From positions 1 to 47,273 of the forward strand of contig JAUSIC010000012.1 in the NCBI GenBank assembly GCA_030648285.1: a DNA stretch of 47,273 nucleotides, in the 5' to 3' direction. This document shows positions 30,342 through 40,191 of the stretch, piece after piece; position 1 is the stretch's first letter; each line of letters opens with the position of its first letter. Both the position numbers and the translations under genes were made by a program. This DNA is from Nanobdellota archaeon. GTDB taxonomy: Archaea; Nanobdellota; Nanobdellia; Pacearchaeales; GW2011-AR1. The notes beneath the pieces were generated by a model. The model saw only the letters and a program-made list of their open reading frames with translations. It did no database searches and was not told the DNA's origin.

Positions 30342-30474
30342 TTGAAGCCTTTTGTAGATGTCATAAAGTTGAACCACTCGTTAAATATATATCATTAATT
30401 ATTTCTTAATGAAGAAATCTGTCGAAGACGATTTCGTAATAGTTTCTGTTTAGATTAACCTTATCAATAACATT
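30330..30474 (+). repeat. Dispersed intergenic repeat, copy R6 (expanded)
   Basis: First 30 nt identical to R1; shares agattaaccttat; extra internal AT-rich segment. Confidence 0.85.
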
Positions 30475-30501
30475 TATAAAATAAATTATCTATATTCTTG
30501 T

Positions 30502-33048
30502 ATGAAAAGAGAGGTGAAAAGTTTACTTTACATATTTGTTTTTATATTAACTATCAGCATTGTTTCTGCAACTTTTTCATTCGGAAAACCAAATCATTCA
30601 ATAACAAAAACTTATGCTCCTGAAGATAACATAAAAGGATGGATAAACATAAGTTTAACTGATGAGCCTGGAAGTTCACTTTTTGAGACGAGCAGTGGAA
30701 ATTCTATAAGTTTGCTTTATTTAGCTTCAACAGACCCAAGTTTTCAATATTCATGTGTTCCAGCAGGTTGTTCTTCTGGCTTTAGCAAAGAAGGTTCTGG
30801 AACAGCAACAAAAAGCCTTGTATTAACAGAAGCAAACGAGGGATTTTTCGGATTAGAAGCAGTAGGAAATTTCAACAGTGCATCTAGTTTTTCTTTAGGT
30901 GTTACAAGCGATGCTGTTGAATCAATTGCTCCTCAATTATCCATTGATATTTTAAACGATGGAATTATTGACTGGCAATCTTATCTGCCTTCTTCAAATC
31001 AAAGAGACAAAAATTACGGATGCTATGTTACTGCCAACAAAGCAGGACAAGCAGATATAACTTTGACGCCATACTGTGAAAAAATTAATATTTCTATTTC
31101 TCCAAATTTGACAATAGGAGTAGAAGCCACTAAAATAACAGGAGTAACTCCAGTAAACTTTACATTAACAATTTCTGATGGAGAGGGTGTTTATGGAGCC
31201 TGTGAAGCAAAAGCAACAGCTACAGGTTCAATAAGTTGTTCTCCTAATGGAGGAAAGTTAAGGATAACAGAAGAGAAACCTTATGATGTATGCATAAGAG
31301 CAAAAAATTCTGCAGACCAGGCTAATTATAAAATTAATTATGAAAAAACAACTCCATGCGGTTATGTTGGAGAAGATAATACTTGGGATTTTGAGATATT
31401 CAGCCAACCATACAAATACGCTGGGCTTGGAAGCATTGTTTTAAACTGGTCAGAAATAAAAAAATATAATCCAAGTTCTGAAAAAGTTGAAATTCTAATA
31501 AACAATTATATTTTAACAGAGTATGGAAATAACTGTGCCCATGGATGCATTATTCCTATAAAAATATCAGGAATATCACAGAATGCAGGATTATCAAATG
31601 CCTTATTGTCTTATTCTGCTGGAATTTCAACATCAACAGATACAATTTATGACTTAACAGAATCAGATGCAAAAGTTACAACTTCTGGATTCAAGAAACT
31701 AAGCTTAGATGAAGCAAATTTTCTTGCTCCTTCAGAATTTGGAAATTATGACTTTTCTCTTAAATTAAACACCCAAAAAATATTTATAGAAAAAATTTCT
31801 ATCGAAAGAATTCCAAGAATAAACTCTGTAACTCCAAATATTGTAATGGCTGCTTATCCTGCTTTTCTTAGTGTTGATGTCAAGACATTCAGCAGGACAA
31901 TAAATATAACAAAATACAAATGGACTTTTGATGATGGAACAGAAACAACAATCCGGAATTCAATAATACACACATTTCCCAATACAGGTATATATAATCT
32001 GACTGTTGAAGTAACAGATACAAGAAATGCAACTTCTACAAGAAAATTCAACATAATGGCAGAAGTTCCTTCAAGGGCAATTGCTTTTGATCTAGTTGAT
32101 AAATTAGATAGCATTAACAAGTTAAACATTACCTTGAGTAAATTATCTGTTTTTTATAGAAATTCGATAAAAAGCATATTAAATCTAACAGAGATAGAAG
32201 CACAAATAGATGAAATTAAGGCAAGAAATGAAACTGCTTCATCTGACCAAGATTATGTTGATATAATGACTGATTTAATGATTATAAATATCCCAAAAAA
32301 CCTATCAACAAGTGTAAAAGCAACAGCTGTTCCTCTTTTTATAAAAAAAGATGCAATAAATATAGATGTAGTTAAAGACTTAAGCGGAGAAACAAGAACA
32401 ATAAATGAGGAAGAATACACAAATGCAATAATTGCGTGGAATAATGAAAACATCGGGATGAAAGTTGATTTTGATGAAATTTCTGCTAATTACGATGAGG
32501 AAGATATTCCTTTAATCAGATTTTTCAAGGTAAAGATAACACAAAAAACCACTCTTGATGAAGATCCTTATTTTATTATTCCTAATTTTGAGAATTTAAG
32601 ATTTGACAAAGATTATTCAGAAGAAGTGAGTGGAGATAGTTATTATATCAAGTTAACCAGCGGATTATCAGAAATATCTTTTTCCACAACACAAGAATTC
32701 AGTTTCCAAAATCTTCCTGCATTTGTTGCTCCAAAAATAAGCGAATTATCTGTAACAAGCACCCCTACTCCTACATCAGGACAAGAAAATAACAGAATCA
32801 TAGTTGCAATCATTTTAATTTCTTCTTTGGTTGTTCTTGCAGGTGTTAGTTATTTACTTATGCGAAAGTGGTACAAGAACAAATATGAGAATTATTTATT
32901 CAAAAATAAAAATGACTTGTATAATTTAGTTTCATATATACAAACTGCGAAAAGAAATAACATAAGCGAGAGCGAAATCATGAGCAGGCTGAAAAAGTCC
33001 AAATGGAAATCTGAACAGATAAAATATGTGATGAAGAAGAGCAAATAA
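30502..33048 (+). CDS. Surface protein with PKD domain, C-terminal TM and cytoplasmic tail
   Basis: YKWTFDDGTETTIRNSIIHTFPNTGIYNLTVEVTD; IIVAIILISSLVVLAGVSYLLMRKW. Confidence 0.8.
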   Translation: MKREVKSLLYIFVFILTISIVSATFSFGKPNHSITKTYAPEDNIKGWINISLTDEPGSSLFETSSGNSISLLYLASTDPSFQYSCVPAGCSSGFSKEGSGTATKSLVLTEANEGFFGLEAVGNFNSASSFSLGVTSDAVESIAPQLSIDILNDGIIDWQSYLPSSNQRDKNYGCYVTANKAGQADITLTPYCEKINISISPNLTIGVEATKITGVTPVNFTLTISDGEGVYGACEAKATATGSISCSPNGGKLRITEEKPYDVCIRAKNSADQANYKINYEKTTPCGYVGEDNTWDFEIFSQPYKYAGLGSIVLNWSEIKKYNPSSEKVEILINNYILTEYGNNCAHGCIIPIKISGISQNAGLSNALLSYSAGISTSTDTIYDLTESDAKVTTSGFKKLSLDEANFLAPSEFGNYDFSLKLNTQKIFIEKISIERIPRINSVTPNIVMAAYPAFLSVDVKTFSRTINITKYKWTFDDGTETTIRNSIIHTFPNTGIYNLTVEVTDTRNATSTRKFNIMAEVPSRAIAFDLVDKLDSINKLNITLSKLSVFYRNSIKSILNLTEIEAQIDEIKARNETASSDQDYVDIMTDLMIINIPKNLSTSVKATAVPLFIKKDAINIDVVKDLSGETRTINEEEYTNAIIAWNNENIGMKVDFDEISANYDEEDIPLIRFFKVKITQKTTLDEDPYFIIPNFENLRFDKDYSEEVSGDSYYIKLTSGLSEISFSTTQEFSFQNLPAFVAPKISELSVTSTPTPTSGQENNRIIVAIILISSLVVLAGVSYLLMRKWYKNKYENYLFKNKNDLYNLVSYIQTAKRNNISESEIMSRLKKSKWKSEQIKYVMKKSK

Positions 33049-33103
33049 GACAAATATATTTAATCACTGAAATATTTATAAACAAAAAAGATAATAACTA
33101 TTT

Positions 33104-33748
33104 ATGGTGATGAAAATTCTGAAGAACTTTTTTAAGAGAGTTTTTTCTAATCTTTTCAAGAACAGGAAGAATATAAAACTTGGTTTTTACGGACCTCCTA
33201 ATGCAGGAAAAACAAGCCTTGCAAACAGGATATGCAAGGATTTTACAGGAGAGGAAATAGGGACCGTAAGCAAGATTCCTCATGAAACAAGAAAGATACA
33301 ATTCAAAGAAAAAGTAGAGATAAAATCAAAAGGAAAAGCAATGGTTTTCAAGATGATTGACACTCCTGGAATTGCAACAAAAATAGATTATGAAGATTTC
33401 ATGAAATATAGAATGAAGAAAAAGGACGCAAAGAACAGGGCTAAAGAAGCAACACAAGGAGTCATAGAGGCAATAAAATGGCTGGATGATATGGATATGG
33501 TTGTTGTAGTATTAGATGCTTCTGAAAACCCCTATAATCAAGTCAATATCACGATTATAGGGAACTTAGTGGCAAGAAAGATTCCTGTATTGATAGTTGC
33601 AAACAAAGTTGACTTGAAAGATGCAGACATCAAGAAAATAGAGGCTGCTTTTCCAGAATACGACGTTGTTGGAATAAGCGCCAAGTACGGAACAAATCTT
33701 GAAGAGTTTTACGAGTCAATTTTCAAGTTGTCAAAAAAGATAAAGTAA
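33104..33748 (+). CDS. Era-like small GTPase
   Basis: GPPNAGKTSLANRI G1, DTPG G3, ANKVDL G4. Confidence 0.92.
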   Translation: MVMKILKNFFKRVFSNLFKNRKNIKLGFYGPPNAGKTSLANRICKDFTGEEIGTVSKIPHETRKIQFKEKVEIKSKGKAMVFKMIDTPGIATKIDYEDFMKYRMKKKDAKNRAKEATQGVIEAIKWLDDMDMVVVVLDASENPYNQVNITIIGNLVARKIPVLIVANKVDLKDADIKKIEAAFPEYDVVGISAKYGTNLEEFYESIFKLSKKIK

Positions 33749-33779
33749 GTCTTAAAAAGCAAAAAAACTTAATAATAAA

Positions 33780-34187
33780 ATGTCAAAAAGAGGGAGAAAT
33801 TTAGGGAAGATAAAAGGTTTTACTATTCAGTTTCTTCCTTATTCTGAAGTAAGAGATTTGAACAGTGATGACAGAATAAAAAAAATACTTGGGATTGTTC
33901 TTGGAAACAGCATACTGATACTTCAGGGAAGATTAAAGACAGAAGAAGAAGCAAGACTGATTGGAGACACAATGGCTATGATTGATCATGTTAAAACATT
34001 CAGGGGAATTGAACTTGCTGTAATTTCCAGCAATGACAAGGCAGGATTTTTCGGAAAAATGAAAAGCGGGCTTGCAAATGCGCTTTCTGGCGGAGATTTG
34101 GGTGCGGTAACAATCATAGGACCTGCAACAATTGTAAAAGAAATGAAGCGAAACCCCAAAAAAATCGAACTTTTATTAAAACGATAA
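33780..34187 (+). CDS. DUF2073 family protein
   Basis: Recognised archaeal conserved family; between GTPase and Zn-ribbon protein. Confidence 0.75.
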   Translation: MSKRGRNLGKIKGFTIQFLPYSEVRDLNSDDRIKKILGIVLGNSILILQGRLKTEEEARLIGDTMAMIDHVKTFRGIELAVISSNDKAGFFGKMKSGLANALSGGDLGAVTIIGPATIVKEMKRNPKKIELLLKR

Positions 34188-34263
34188 TTTTTTTGATGTT
34201 TCACTCATTCGTATAAATCCAAATGAAAGAAATCCGAAGAAGATTGAGTTGTTGAAGAGATAA
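34180..34263 (+). pseudogene. Echo of DUF2073 C-terminus
   Basis: +1 frame NDNFFDVSLIRINPNERNPKKIELLKR* versus DUF2073 ...KRNPKKIELLLKR*. Confidence 0.65.
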
Positions 34264-34294
34264 AATTGTTTTTGGGGGAGAATTAAAAAGACTT

Positions 34295-34387
34295 GCTCAT
34301 TTCATTCGCAAAATTAATAATATAATTAATATGAAACGATGTTATTAAGTTGAACACGATTACAACAAACTTCAATTATTCTATTAA
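34295..34387 (-). repeat. Dispersed intergenic repeat, copy R7
   Basis: Minus strand ttaatagaataattgaagtttgttgtaatcgtgttcaacttaataacatcgtttc... Confidence 0.8.
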
Positions 34388-34562
34388 CCTTTCCCATTCA
34401 GCATTATGTTAAAATATATCTTCGTGAAGAGAAAATATTATATACTATTACGAATTTCTATAATAAATAAAATCTAAATTAATTTATAATGCCAATGTCA
34501 TCCCCTGATTTAGAAAGAATATTCACAAATAAAAATATAAATGTAGATAGTTAAATCAAAAG

Positions 34563-34976
34563 ATGCCACACCAATGTGTCCACTGCAAGAGAATTATTCC
34601 TGCTGGTAGCGAAGAAATATTAAAAGGATGTGCTAGTTGTGGAAATCATTTTTTCTTTTATGTTAGAGATGAACAAATAGCAAAATTAACAGAAGTGCCA
34701 ATTGAGATTCCTGCAGAAGACAGAAAAAGGGTTGAGAAAGATATTAGAGAAATGGCAGGAATTTCCGATGAGGAAGCACCTGTTATACTTGACATTGAAT
34801 CTGTAAGGGTTACTGGTTCTGGAAAGTTCGAAATCGACTTAGCAAACGTTTTTAATAAGAAAAGACCATTAGTATATAAGCTGGAAGAAGGAAAATACAT
34901 AATTGACCTTTCATCCACCTTAGATAAAAGCGCAAAGGAGATTAAAGAAATTAGAAACCCTGATGAAAAAAGTTAA
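34563..34976 (+). CDS. Zn-ribbon protein (DUF2072-like)
   Basis: CVHCKRIIPAGSEEILKGCASCGNHFFFYV. Confidence 0.75.
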   Translation: MPHQCVHCKRIIPAGSEEILKGCASCGNHFFFYVRDEQIAKLTEVPIEIPAEDRKRVEKDIREMAGISDEEAPVILDIESVRVTGSGKFEIDLANVFNKKRPLVYKLEEGKYIIDLSSTLDKSAKEIKEIRNPDEKS

Positions 34977-36231
34977 TTCTATATTAAATGACGTTCTCGA
35001 AAAAATAAATCCTTCTAAAGAAGAGTTGAAATTCATAAAAGAATCTTTGGAAGAGTTTAAAGAAAAGTTAGAAAAGAGAATAAAAGAGAATAAGATAAAT
35101 GCTATTGTTTTTGTTGGCGGAAGCTTTGCAAAAGGAACATTAATCAAAAAGAAAGATTATGACATAGATATTTTTGTAAGATTTGATTTAAAATACAAGG
35201 ATGAAAATCTGTCAAAGATGACAGCAAATTTATTGAAAAATACTGCTCATTCTGTAATTCATGGTTCAAGAGATTATTTTAGAATAAAAATAAGACATGA
35301 TATTTTCTTTGAAGTTGTGCCTGTCTTAGAAGTCAAGAATCCTAAAGAAGCACAGAATATAACAGACTTGTCTTATTTCCATGTAAGATATATAAGGCAA
35401 AAGATTACAGATAAAATTTCAGATGATATAAAATTGGCAAAGGTTTTTTGCCACGCAAATAATGTTTACGGGGCAGAATCTTATATCAAGGGATTTTCAG
35501 GATATGCTTTGGAATTATTGATTTATCATTACAAGAGTTTTTCAAAATTCATAGAAGTTGTTTCTAAAATGAAGCAAAGGGAAATAGTAGACATAGACAA
35601 ACTTCACAAAGACAAAAGAACAGTAATGCTTGACATGAATAGTGCTAAATTAAAATCTCCTATAATATTAGTTGATCCTACTTACAGGCAGAGAAATGCA
35701 TTGGCTGCACTTTCAGATGAAACGTTCTTGAAATTCCAGAAAGTATGCAGGGATTTTATTAAAAATCCTTCTGAAAAATTCTTTGAGACTAAAAAAATAG
35801 ATTTTGAAAAAGAAGAAAAAGATGCAAAAAAGAAAAAATACGAATTCGTTGTTTTGACGACAAAAACAGACAGGCAAGAAGGAGATATTGCAGGAAGCAA
35901 GTTGTTGAAATTTCACAAGCATATTTCAAATGAAATAGACAAGTTTTTTGAGATAAAAAATTCAGGTTTTGAATACGACGATAAAAAGTCCTCAAAAAGC
36001 TTTTTTGCTGGAAAGAGCAGAAAAGAAATTTTACTTCAAGGTCCAAGAAAAGAGCTTAAAGAATATGTTATAGGTTTCAAGAAAGAACATAAGAATACTT
36101 TTGAAAAGAGCGGAAAGATTTTTGCAAGAGAAAAAGTAAATTACAGCATAAAGGAATTCATTAAGAATTGGAAAGATAAAAATAAGAAAAAGATGGATGA
36201 GATGAGCATAATTGAATTGGGTGTTGAATAA
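34963..36231 (+). CDS. cca: Archaeal CCA-adding tRNA nucleotidyltransferase
   Basis: FVGGSFAKGTLIKKKDYDIDIFVRF catalytic motif; VDPTYRQRNALAALS. Confidence 0.93.
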   Translation: MKKVNSILNDVLEKINPSKEELKFIKESLEEFKEKLEKRIKENKINAIVFVGGSFAKGTLIKKKDYDIDIFVRFDLKYKDENLSKMTANLLKNTAHSVIHGSRDYFRIKIRHDIFFEVVPVLEVKNPKEAQNITDLSYFHVRYIRQKITDKISDDIKLAKVFCHANNVYGAESYIKGFSGYALELLIYHYKSFSKFIEVVSKMKQREIVDIDKLHKDKRTVMLDMNSAKLKSPIILVDPTYRQRNALAALSDETFLKFQKVCRDFIKNPSEKFFETKKIDFEKEEKDAKKKKYEFVVLTTKTDRQEGDIAGSKLLKFHKHISNEIDKFFEIKNSGFEYDDKKSSKSFFAGKSRKEILLQGPRKELKEYVIGFKKEHKNTFEKSGKIFAREKVNYSIKEFIKNWKDKNKKKMDEMSIIELGVE

Positions 36232-36242
36232 GCTAAGAATTA

Positions 36243-36725
36243 TTAAATTTTTGGTTCTAATCCTCTTGAAAGTCTTTCAAGATTATCTATTATCTTGACA
36301 TTTAGCGGAAGAACAATACCTAAATCTTCTCCTATCATTTGCCTATCACCACGATACCAAGCTCTAAATGCAGAGTCATCATTGTGTATACCATAAATAT
36401 AATTTGCGTCTTTTGGATTAAATGGTTCTCTTTTTGCTTCACCACCAAGATTAAAATTCGACACGTAAGATAATCCAAGAGAGCCATCTTCTCTTCTTTC
36501 AACAAAGATAGTATGCCCTCCTAAACTCTCTGAATAATGTGCGACTCTTATTGGTTTAGTAGTTACTCTTCCTGTAGCTCTAAGTCTATCTAAACATTCA
36601 ATAACTAATTCAACAGAAGCATCTTCAGCCTGTCTTATTGCTTTTTCTATTTTACCCGCTTCTCTTATTGCTTTTCTTGCTAAAGGGGAATATTTTTGAA
36701 TCTGACTTGAAGCATTTTTATTCAT
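36243..36725 (-). CDS. Hypothetical protein
   Basis: 160-aa ORF, no family recognised. Confidence 0.6.
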   Translation of the reverse strand: MNKNASSQIQKYSPLARKAIREAGKIEKAIRQAEDASVELVIECLDRLRATGRVTTKPIRVAHYSESLGGHTIFVERREDGSLGLSYVSNFNLGGEAKREPFNPKDANYIYGIHNDDSAFRAWYRGDRQMIGEDLGIVLPLNVKIIDNLERLSRGLEPKI

Positions 36726-36764
36726 TTGGTTTTAATAAAAAACTTACTTATAAAGATTTCTGTC

Positions 36765-37541
36765 TTACGCACTAAACGCTTTTTCAAACAAAGCAGCAAA
36801 AGCCTGTGAAAAAAACTCAGAATTAAGCCAGATAGCTGAATCTTCATCTGAAGAATTCTTTGACAAATAAAACAAAATTTCTTTTCTGTCAATTATAAAA
36901 AATTTAGCAGACAAGTCCACTTTTTTCACTTTTATTCCAAGAATTTTTTCAACTTTCTTTATTGATTCTTCATCTCCAGACAATGCAATCTTTAGTTTTA
37001 TTTTTGATTGGGAAATAACAGACAGCATTTGCTGAAATATTTTTATCTTTGATTTTATTTCTTCAACATCTGTGCAAATGATTATTTCTTTTTCTGCTTT
37101 CTTGATTATTTCTCTTAGATATCCTGAAATATTAGTTTTTCCTTTCAAAGCAACAGATAAATCTCCTCTGTCAACAGGATTAATTCCACCTTTGTAAATT
37201 TCCTCAAGATTTCCAAATTCGTCTGTTTCTTTTATCTTAAGCAAGTAATCTAGTCTTTCCTGCGCGTCTCTCTTTACATCATTTTTAAGTCTTTCAAGAA
37301 TTATTTGTGGTTTTACTCCTATGTATTTTACAGGCTTTCCTATCTTTATTATTGTGAATCCTTTTTTTTCTAGAGTTTCAAGAACATCATAGGTTCTTGA
37401 ACGAGGAACTCTTGATATTTCTGCAATTTCTCCTGCAGAAGCAACTCCTTTTCCAAGCAAAGCTAACCAAACCTTTGTTTCATATACATTAAGTCCAAAA
37501 TAGTCCTTAATTTTGTTTATTAATTCCTGTTTAACTAACAT
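36765..37541 (-). CDS. TrmB-family HTH transcriptional regulator
   Basis: YFGLNVYETKVWLALLGKGVASAGEIAEISRVPRSRTYDVLETLEKKGF. Confidence 0.9.
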   Translation of the reverse strand: MLVKQELINKIKDYFGLNVYETKVWLALLGKGVASAGEIAEISRVPRSRTYDVLETLEKKGFTIIKIGKPVKYIGVKPQIILERLKNDVKRDAQERLDYLLKIKETDEFGNLEEIYKGGINPVDRGDLSVALKGKTNISGYLREIIKKAEKEIIICTDVEEIKSKIKIFQQMLSVISQSKIKLKIALSGDEESIKKVEKILGIKVKKVDLSAKFFIIDRKEILFYLSKNSSDEDSAIWLNSEFFSQAFAALFEKAFSA

Positions 37542-37643
37542 AAAAATTCAACCCGATTTCCTTTTATAAATCTTATGTTTTGTTACTTTTAATGAGTAAC
37601 TACATTTAGAAGAATTTATAAATGAAAAAAATAGGCTTAAAGT

Positions 37644-37997
37644 ATGAAACTTATAGGATTTGAAAGAAACGAAGAAATTGAAGATCCAATTAGAAGTGCA
37701 GTTGACAAAGGACTTTATGTAGTTGTATATGCTAGAGGACAGAACAAAACATTCTCTGGATTAGCAAGAAGAATTTCTGGAGAACTTTTAATCCTAAGTC
37801 CTTTTCTAGGAACAGATTATGCCTCAGGAACTCCGAAGACAGCTCTTATTTCTGGAGACTGCCCAATCAGAATAGAAGATATCTCTGTTATAGAACCTAT
37901 AGACTTCACAAATTTTATGGCTTATTGCAATTATACTAATAAGATGAGAGAAGAATCTAATACAAAAACAGAACAGAAATCAAATAAGACAGAATAA
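37644..37997 (+). CDS. Hypothetical protein
   Basis: 117-aa ORF; TATA-like sequence upstream; 41 bp convergent overlap with next gene. Confidence 0.6.
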   Translation: MKLIGFERNEEIEDPIRSAVDKGLYVVVYARGQNKTFSGLARRISGELLILSPFLGTDYASGTPKTALISGDCPIRIEDISVIEPIDFTNFMAYCNYTNKMREESNTKTEQKSNKTE

Positions 37998-38931
37998 TTC
38001 CTATAAAAATTCCTCCTGTTATGAAAGGCATTGCAGGATAGAACTTCTTCTTTTGAGAAATAAGCAACAGGAAGCTAAGCCCTAATGCTGCTCCTCCTAT
38101 TGCAAATATTGCAGGCATAAATCCTCCTATAAAAGGAGGCAAGCCGAAAGGAAGATATTTTGCACCTGTCTTTAGAATAACTCCTGATGCTATTATAGGA
38201 AATATTATATCTCCTCCACCAAGAATTGCTATGTTCATTTTTATTTTTTTCTTTTTTTCTTTTTTCTTGAGTTTTCCTAAATTAAATCTTAACTTTCCTG
38301 AAGCATAAGGAATGAAAAATCCTGTAAAAATATTCAGTGTATTAATCTGATATTTTGCCATCTTCTGCATTATTCCTGATTGCCAAACAGCCCACATGTC
38401 GTAAATTGAAATCAATATCAATAAAACAATTATTGTCCAAAGATTCAATATAGGCACAAATACTGCTGAAATTCCAGGGTATACAAAGAGTTCTGTAAGA
38501 TTATGGATTAAAAAATTTCTCTTAAACATTTTAATCAGTGCCAAAGGAAAAGCAATAGCAACAGCAACAATAGCGCTATACTTGAATTGAGGAATAACTG
38601 CATAAAGAAAAATTCCTAATGCTAATGTTATCACAATCAAGAACCATATTTTCAATACAATCCCAAGATTGAATTTTGTCAATAAAAATAGCACTAATAC
38701 TGCAAACATAAATGCAATCAAAACTCCGTAAAAGAAAATCCTGTAATCTGATTCTTTTTCAATCTTAGGAGTTTCAAGTCCATAAGGAAGTTCAGGAGCA
38801 CTGACATTCTGTATCTGTCCTCCTTGAAGAACACGAACAGGAGAATAATGATTCACAACATACAAACCTATAAACTGCGTTACAACAAATAGAAAAATAA
38901 GAAAAATTGTAATTTTTACGTCGTGTTTCAC
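37957..38931 (-). CDS. Presenilin/signal-peptide-peptidase-like GxGD aspartyl protease (A22)
   Basis: Multiple TM; ISIYDMWAVW (YD) and ILGGGDIIFPII (GxGD) motifs; terminal PF..GG hydrophobic segment. Confidence 0.88.
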   Translation of the reverse strand: MKHDVKITIFLIFLFVVTQFIGLYVVNHYSPVRVLQGGQIQNVSAPELPYGLETPKIEKESDYRIFFYGVLIAFMFAVLVLFLLTKFNLGIVLKIWFLIVITLALGIFLYAVIPQFKYSAIVAVAIAFPLALIKMFKRNFLIHNLTELFVYPGISAVFVPILNLWTIIVLLILISIYDMWAVWQSGIMQKMAKYQINTLNIFTGFFIPYASGKLRFNLGKLKKKEKKKKIKMNIAILGGGDIIFPIIASGVILKTGAKYLPFGLPPFIGGFMPAIFAIGGAALGLSFLLLISQKKKFYPAMPFITGGIFIGIILSYLISVLFLY

Positions 38932-39017
38932 TTTGCTTGCCTCTTTTATTTAATGCAGTAATAAAAAGAAAAAGGAGTTTTTAAAGATGTTGGGAAAATT
39001 AAAAAATAAAAATTAAA

Positions 39018-40190
39018 TTAACAACCATAAGGTCTACAGCTTCCAGAACAACAATATTGGTTTTGCATAACTCCACCAATCTCTGCAAATGGACAAGATT
39101 GTCCTGAACATACATTATTTCCACAACTATCTGCATAATTATTTGAACCACAAGGTTGGCTTGATTGACTTGAACAAACACATGGGTTTGCTGATGTGTG
39201 ACAAGCTCCATTTGAACAAACTTCATTAGCACCACAGGTTTTTGTTCCTGAACCAGATTGTGTCCAAGTAGTTGTTCCATCAGAACATGATTGAGTGAAT
39301 GCATCACTTGGGCATTTTGATGAAGAAATTGGTGTGCATGTTGTTGTTCCTCCTCCTGTTCCACCGCAATTCCTTGTTCCGGGTCTTGTAGTACTATCTG
39401 AACATAGAGCATCACTTCCTCTACATATAGTTGTAACATCTTGGCATGCTACTCCTTGACCTGGACAATCTTGCCCACAATATTCTGCACAGTATTCTGT
39501 ATAGTAATCTTCTCCATATGAACAATCTTGTCCTCCACAGGAAGGAACAGGATTATTACAACTTCTACTAAAAGCCTTAAATCCTGTTTTATATCCACAA
39601 TCAGAAGCACCACAAGCTGCACAATCTCCTGAATAGAAAGTACTCCATCCTCCATTAGTAGGAGTGCAACCAGGAGCTGGTGTGCCTACTGTTCCGCTTC
39701 CTCCACCAAAGGTAATATCTCCAGTAATATCTGTTTGCCATTTGCATGTATTATCCCTAGCATCACAAACTTTTGCTTTATACCATATTTGATTAGCCTG
39801 GCAGTAATATTGTCTGTTGTCAGGATGATCTATAGAATTAATAGTGCAATCAACACAATTTCCAGGAGTTCCGCAACTCGTCTCTGTTTGAGTACATGGA
39901 CTAGTAGGAGAGGGACATGATGCAACACTGACTTTTCCTGGCAAATGAGTAGAAAAAGCAGTCCATTCTCCTGAGGATTTTGTTGGAATAAAATAATCAT
40001 TTGTATGTGAATTTGTTAATCTATAACATGCTCTACTAAAAGAAACAGCCATTGCTGTTCCATGATTTACTCTATATCCTTCGCTTTCACTAGCAGGATT
40101 TGTATTTGCATAAGTCATAGAAGAAGCAATAATTGTTAAAACAAGAATAAGTACAATAATCTTAAAAAATTTTGAGAACTTTGTTCCCAT
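39018..40190 (-). CDS. Cysteine-rich secreted protein
   Basis: N-terminal signal/TM, dense Cys residues. Confidence 0.7.
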   Translation of the reverse strand: MGTKFSKFFKIIVLILVLTIIASSMTYANTNPASESEGYRVNHGTAMAVSFSRACYRLTNSHTNDYFIPTKSSGEWTAFSTHLPGKVSVASCPSPTSPCTQTETSCGTPGNCVDCTINSIDHPDNRQYYCQANQIWYKAKVCDARDNTCKWQTDITGDITFGGGSGTVGTPAPGCTPTNGGWSTFYSGDCAACGASDCGYKTGFKAFSRSCNNPVPSCGGQDCSYGEDYYTEYCAEYCGQDCPGQGVACQDVTTICRGSDALCSDSTTRPGTRNCGGTGGGTTTCTPISSSKCPSDAFTQSCSDGTTTWTQSGSGTKTCGANEVCSNGACHTSANPCVCSSQSSQPCGSNNYADSCGNNVCSGQSCPFAEIGGVMQNQYCCSGSCRPYGC

Positions 40191-40191
40191 T

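Noticed and set aside
34196-34260. C/D-box sRNA (tgatgt...)
   Set aside because: No convincing C, D and D'/C' box set; the region is better explained by the DUF2073 echo.
35682-36046. Phe/Leu-rich minus ORFs opposite the CCA enzyme
   Set aside because: Antisense shadow of Lys/Glu-rich coding sequence.
38999-39655. Overlapping minus ORFs (146 and 68 aa) in another frame of the Cys-rich gene
   Set aside because: Gln/Val-rich frame-shadow of cysteine repeats; the 390-aa frame has the signal peptide.
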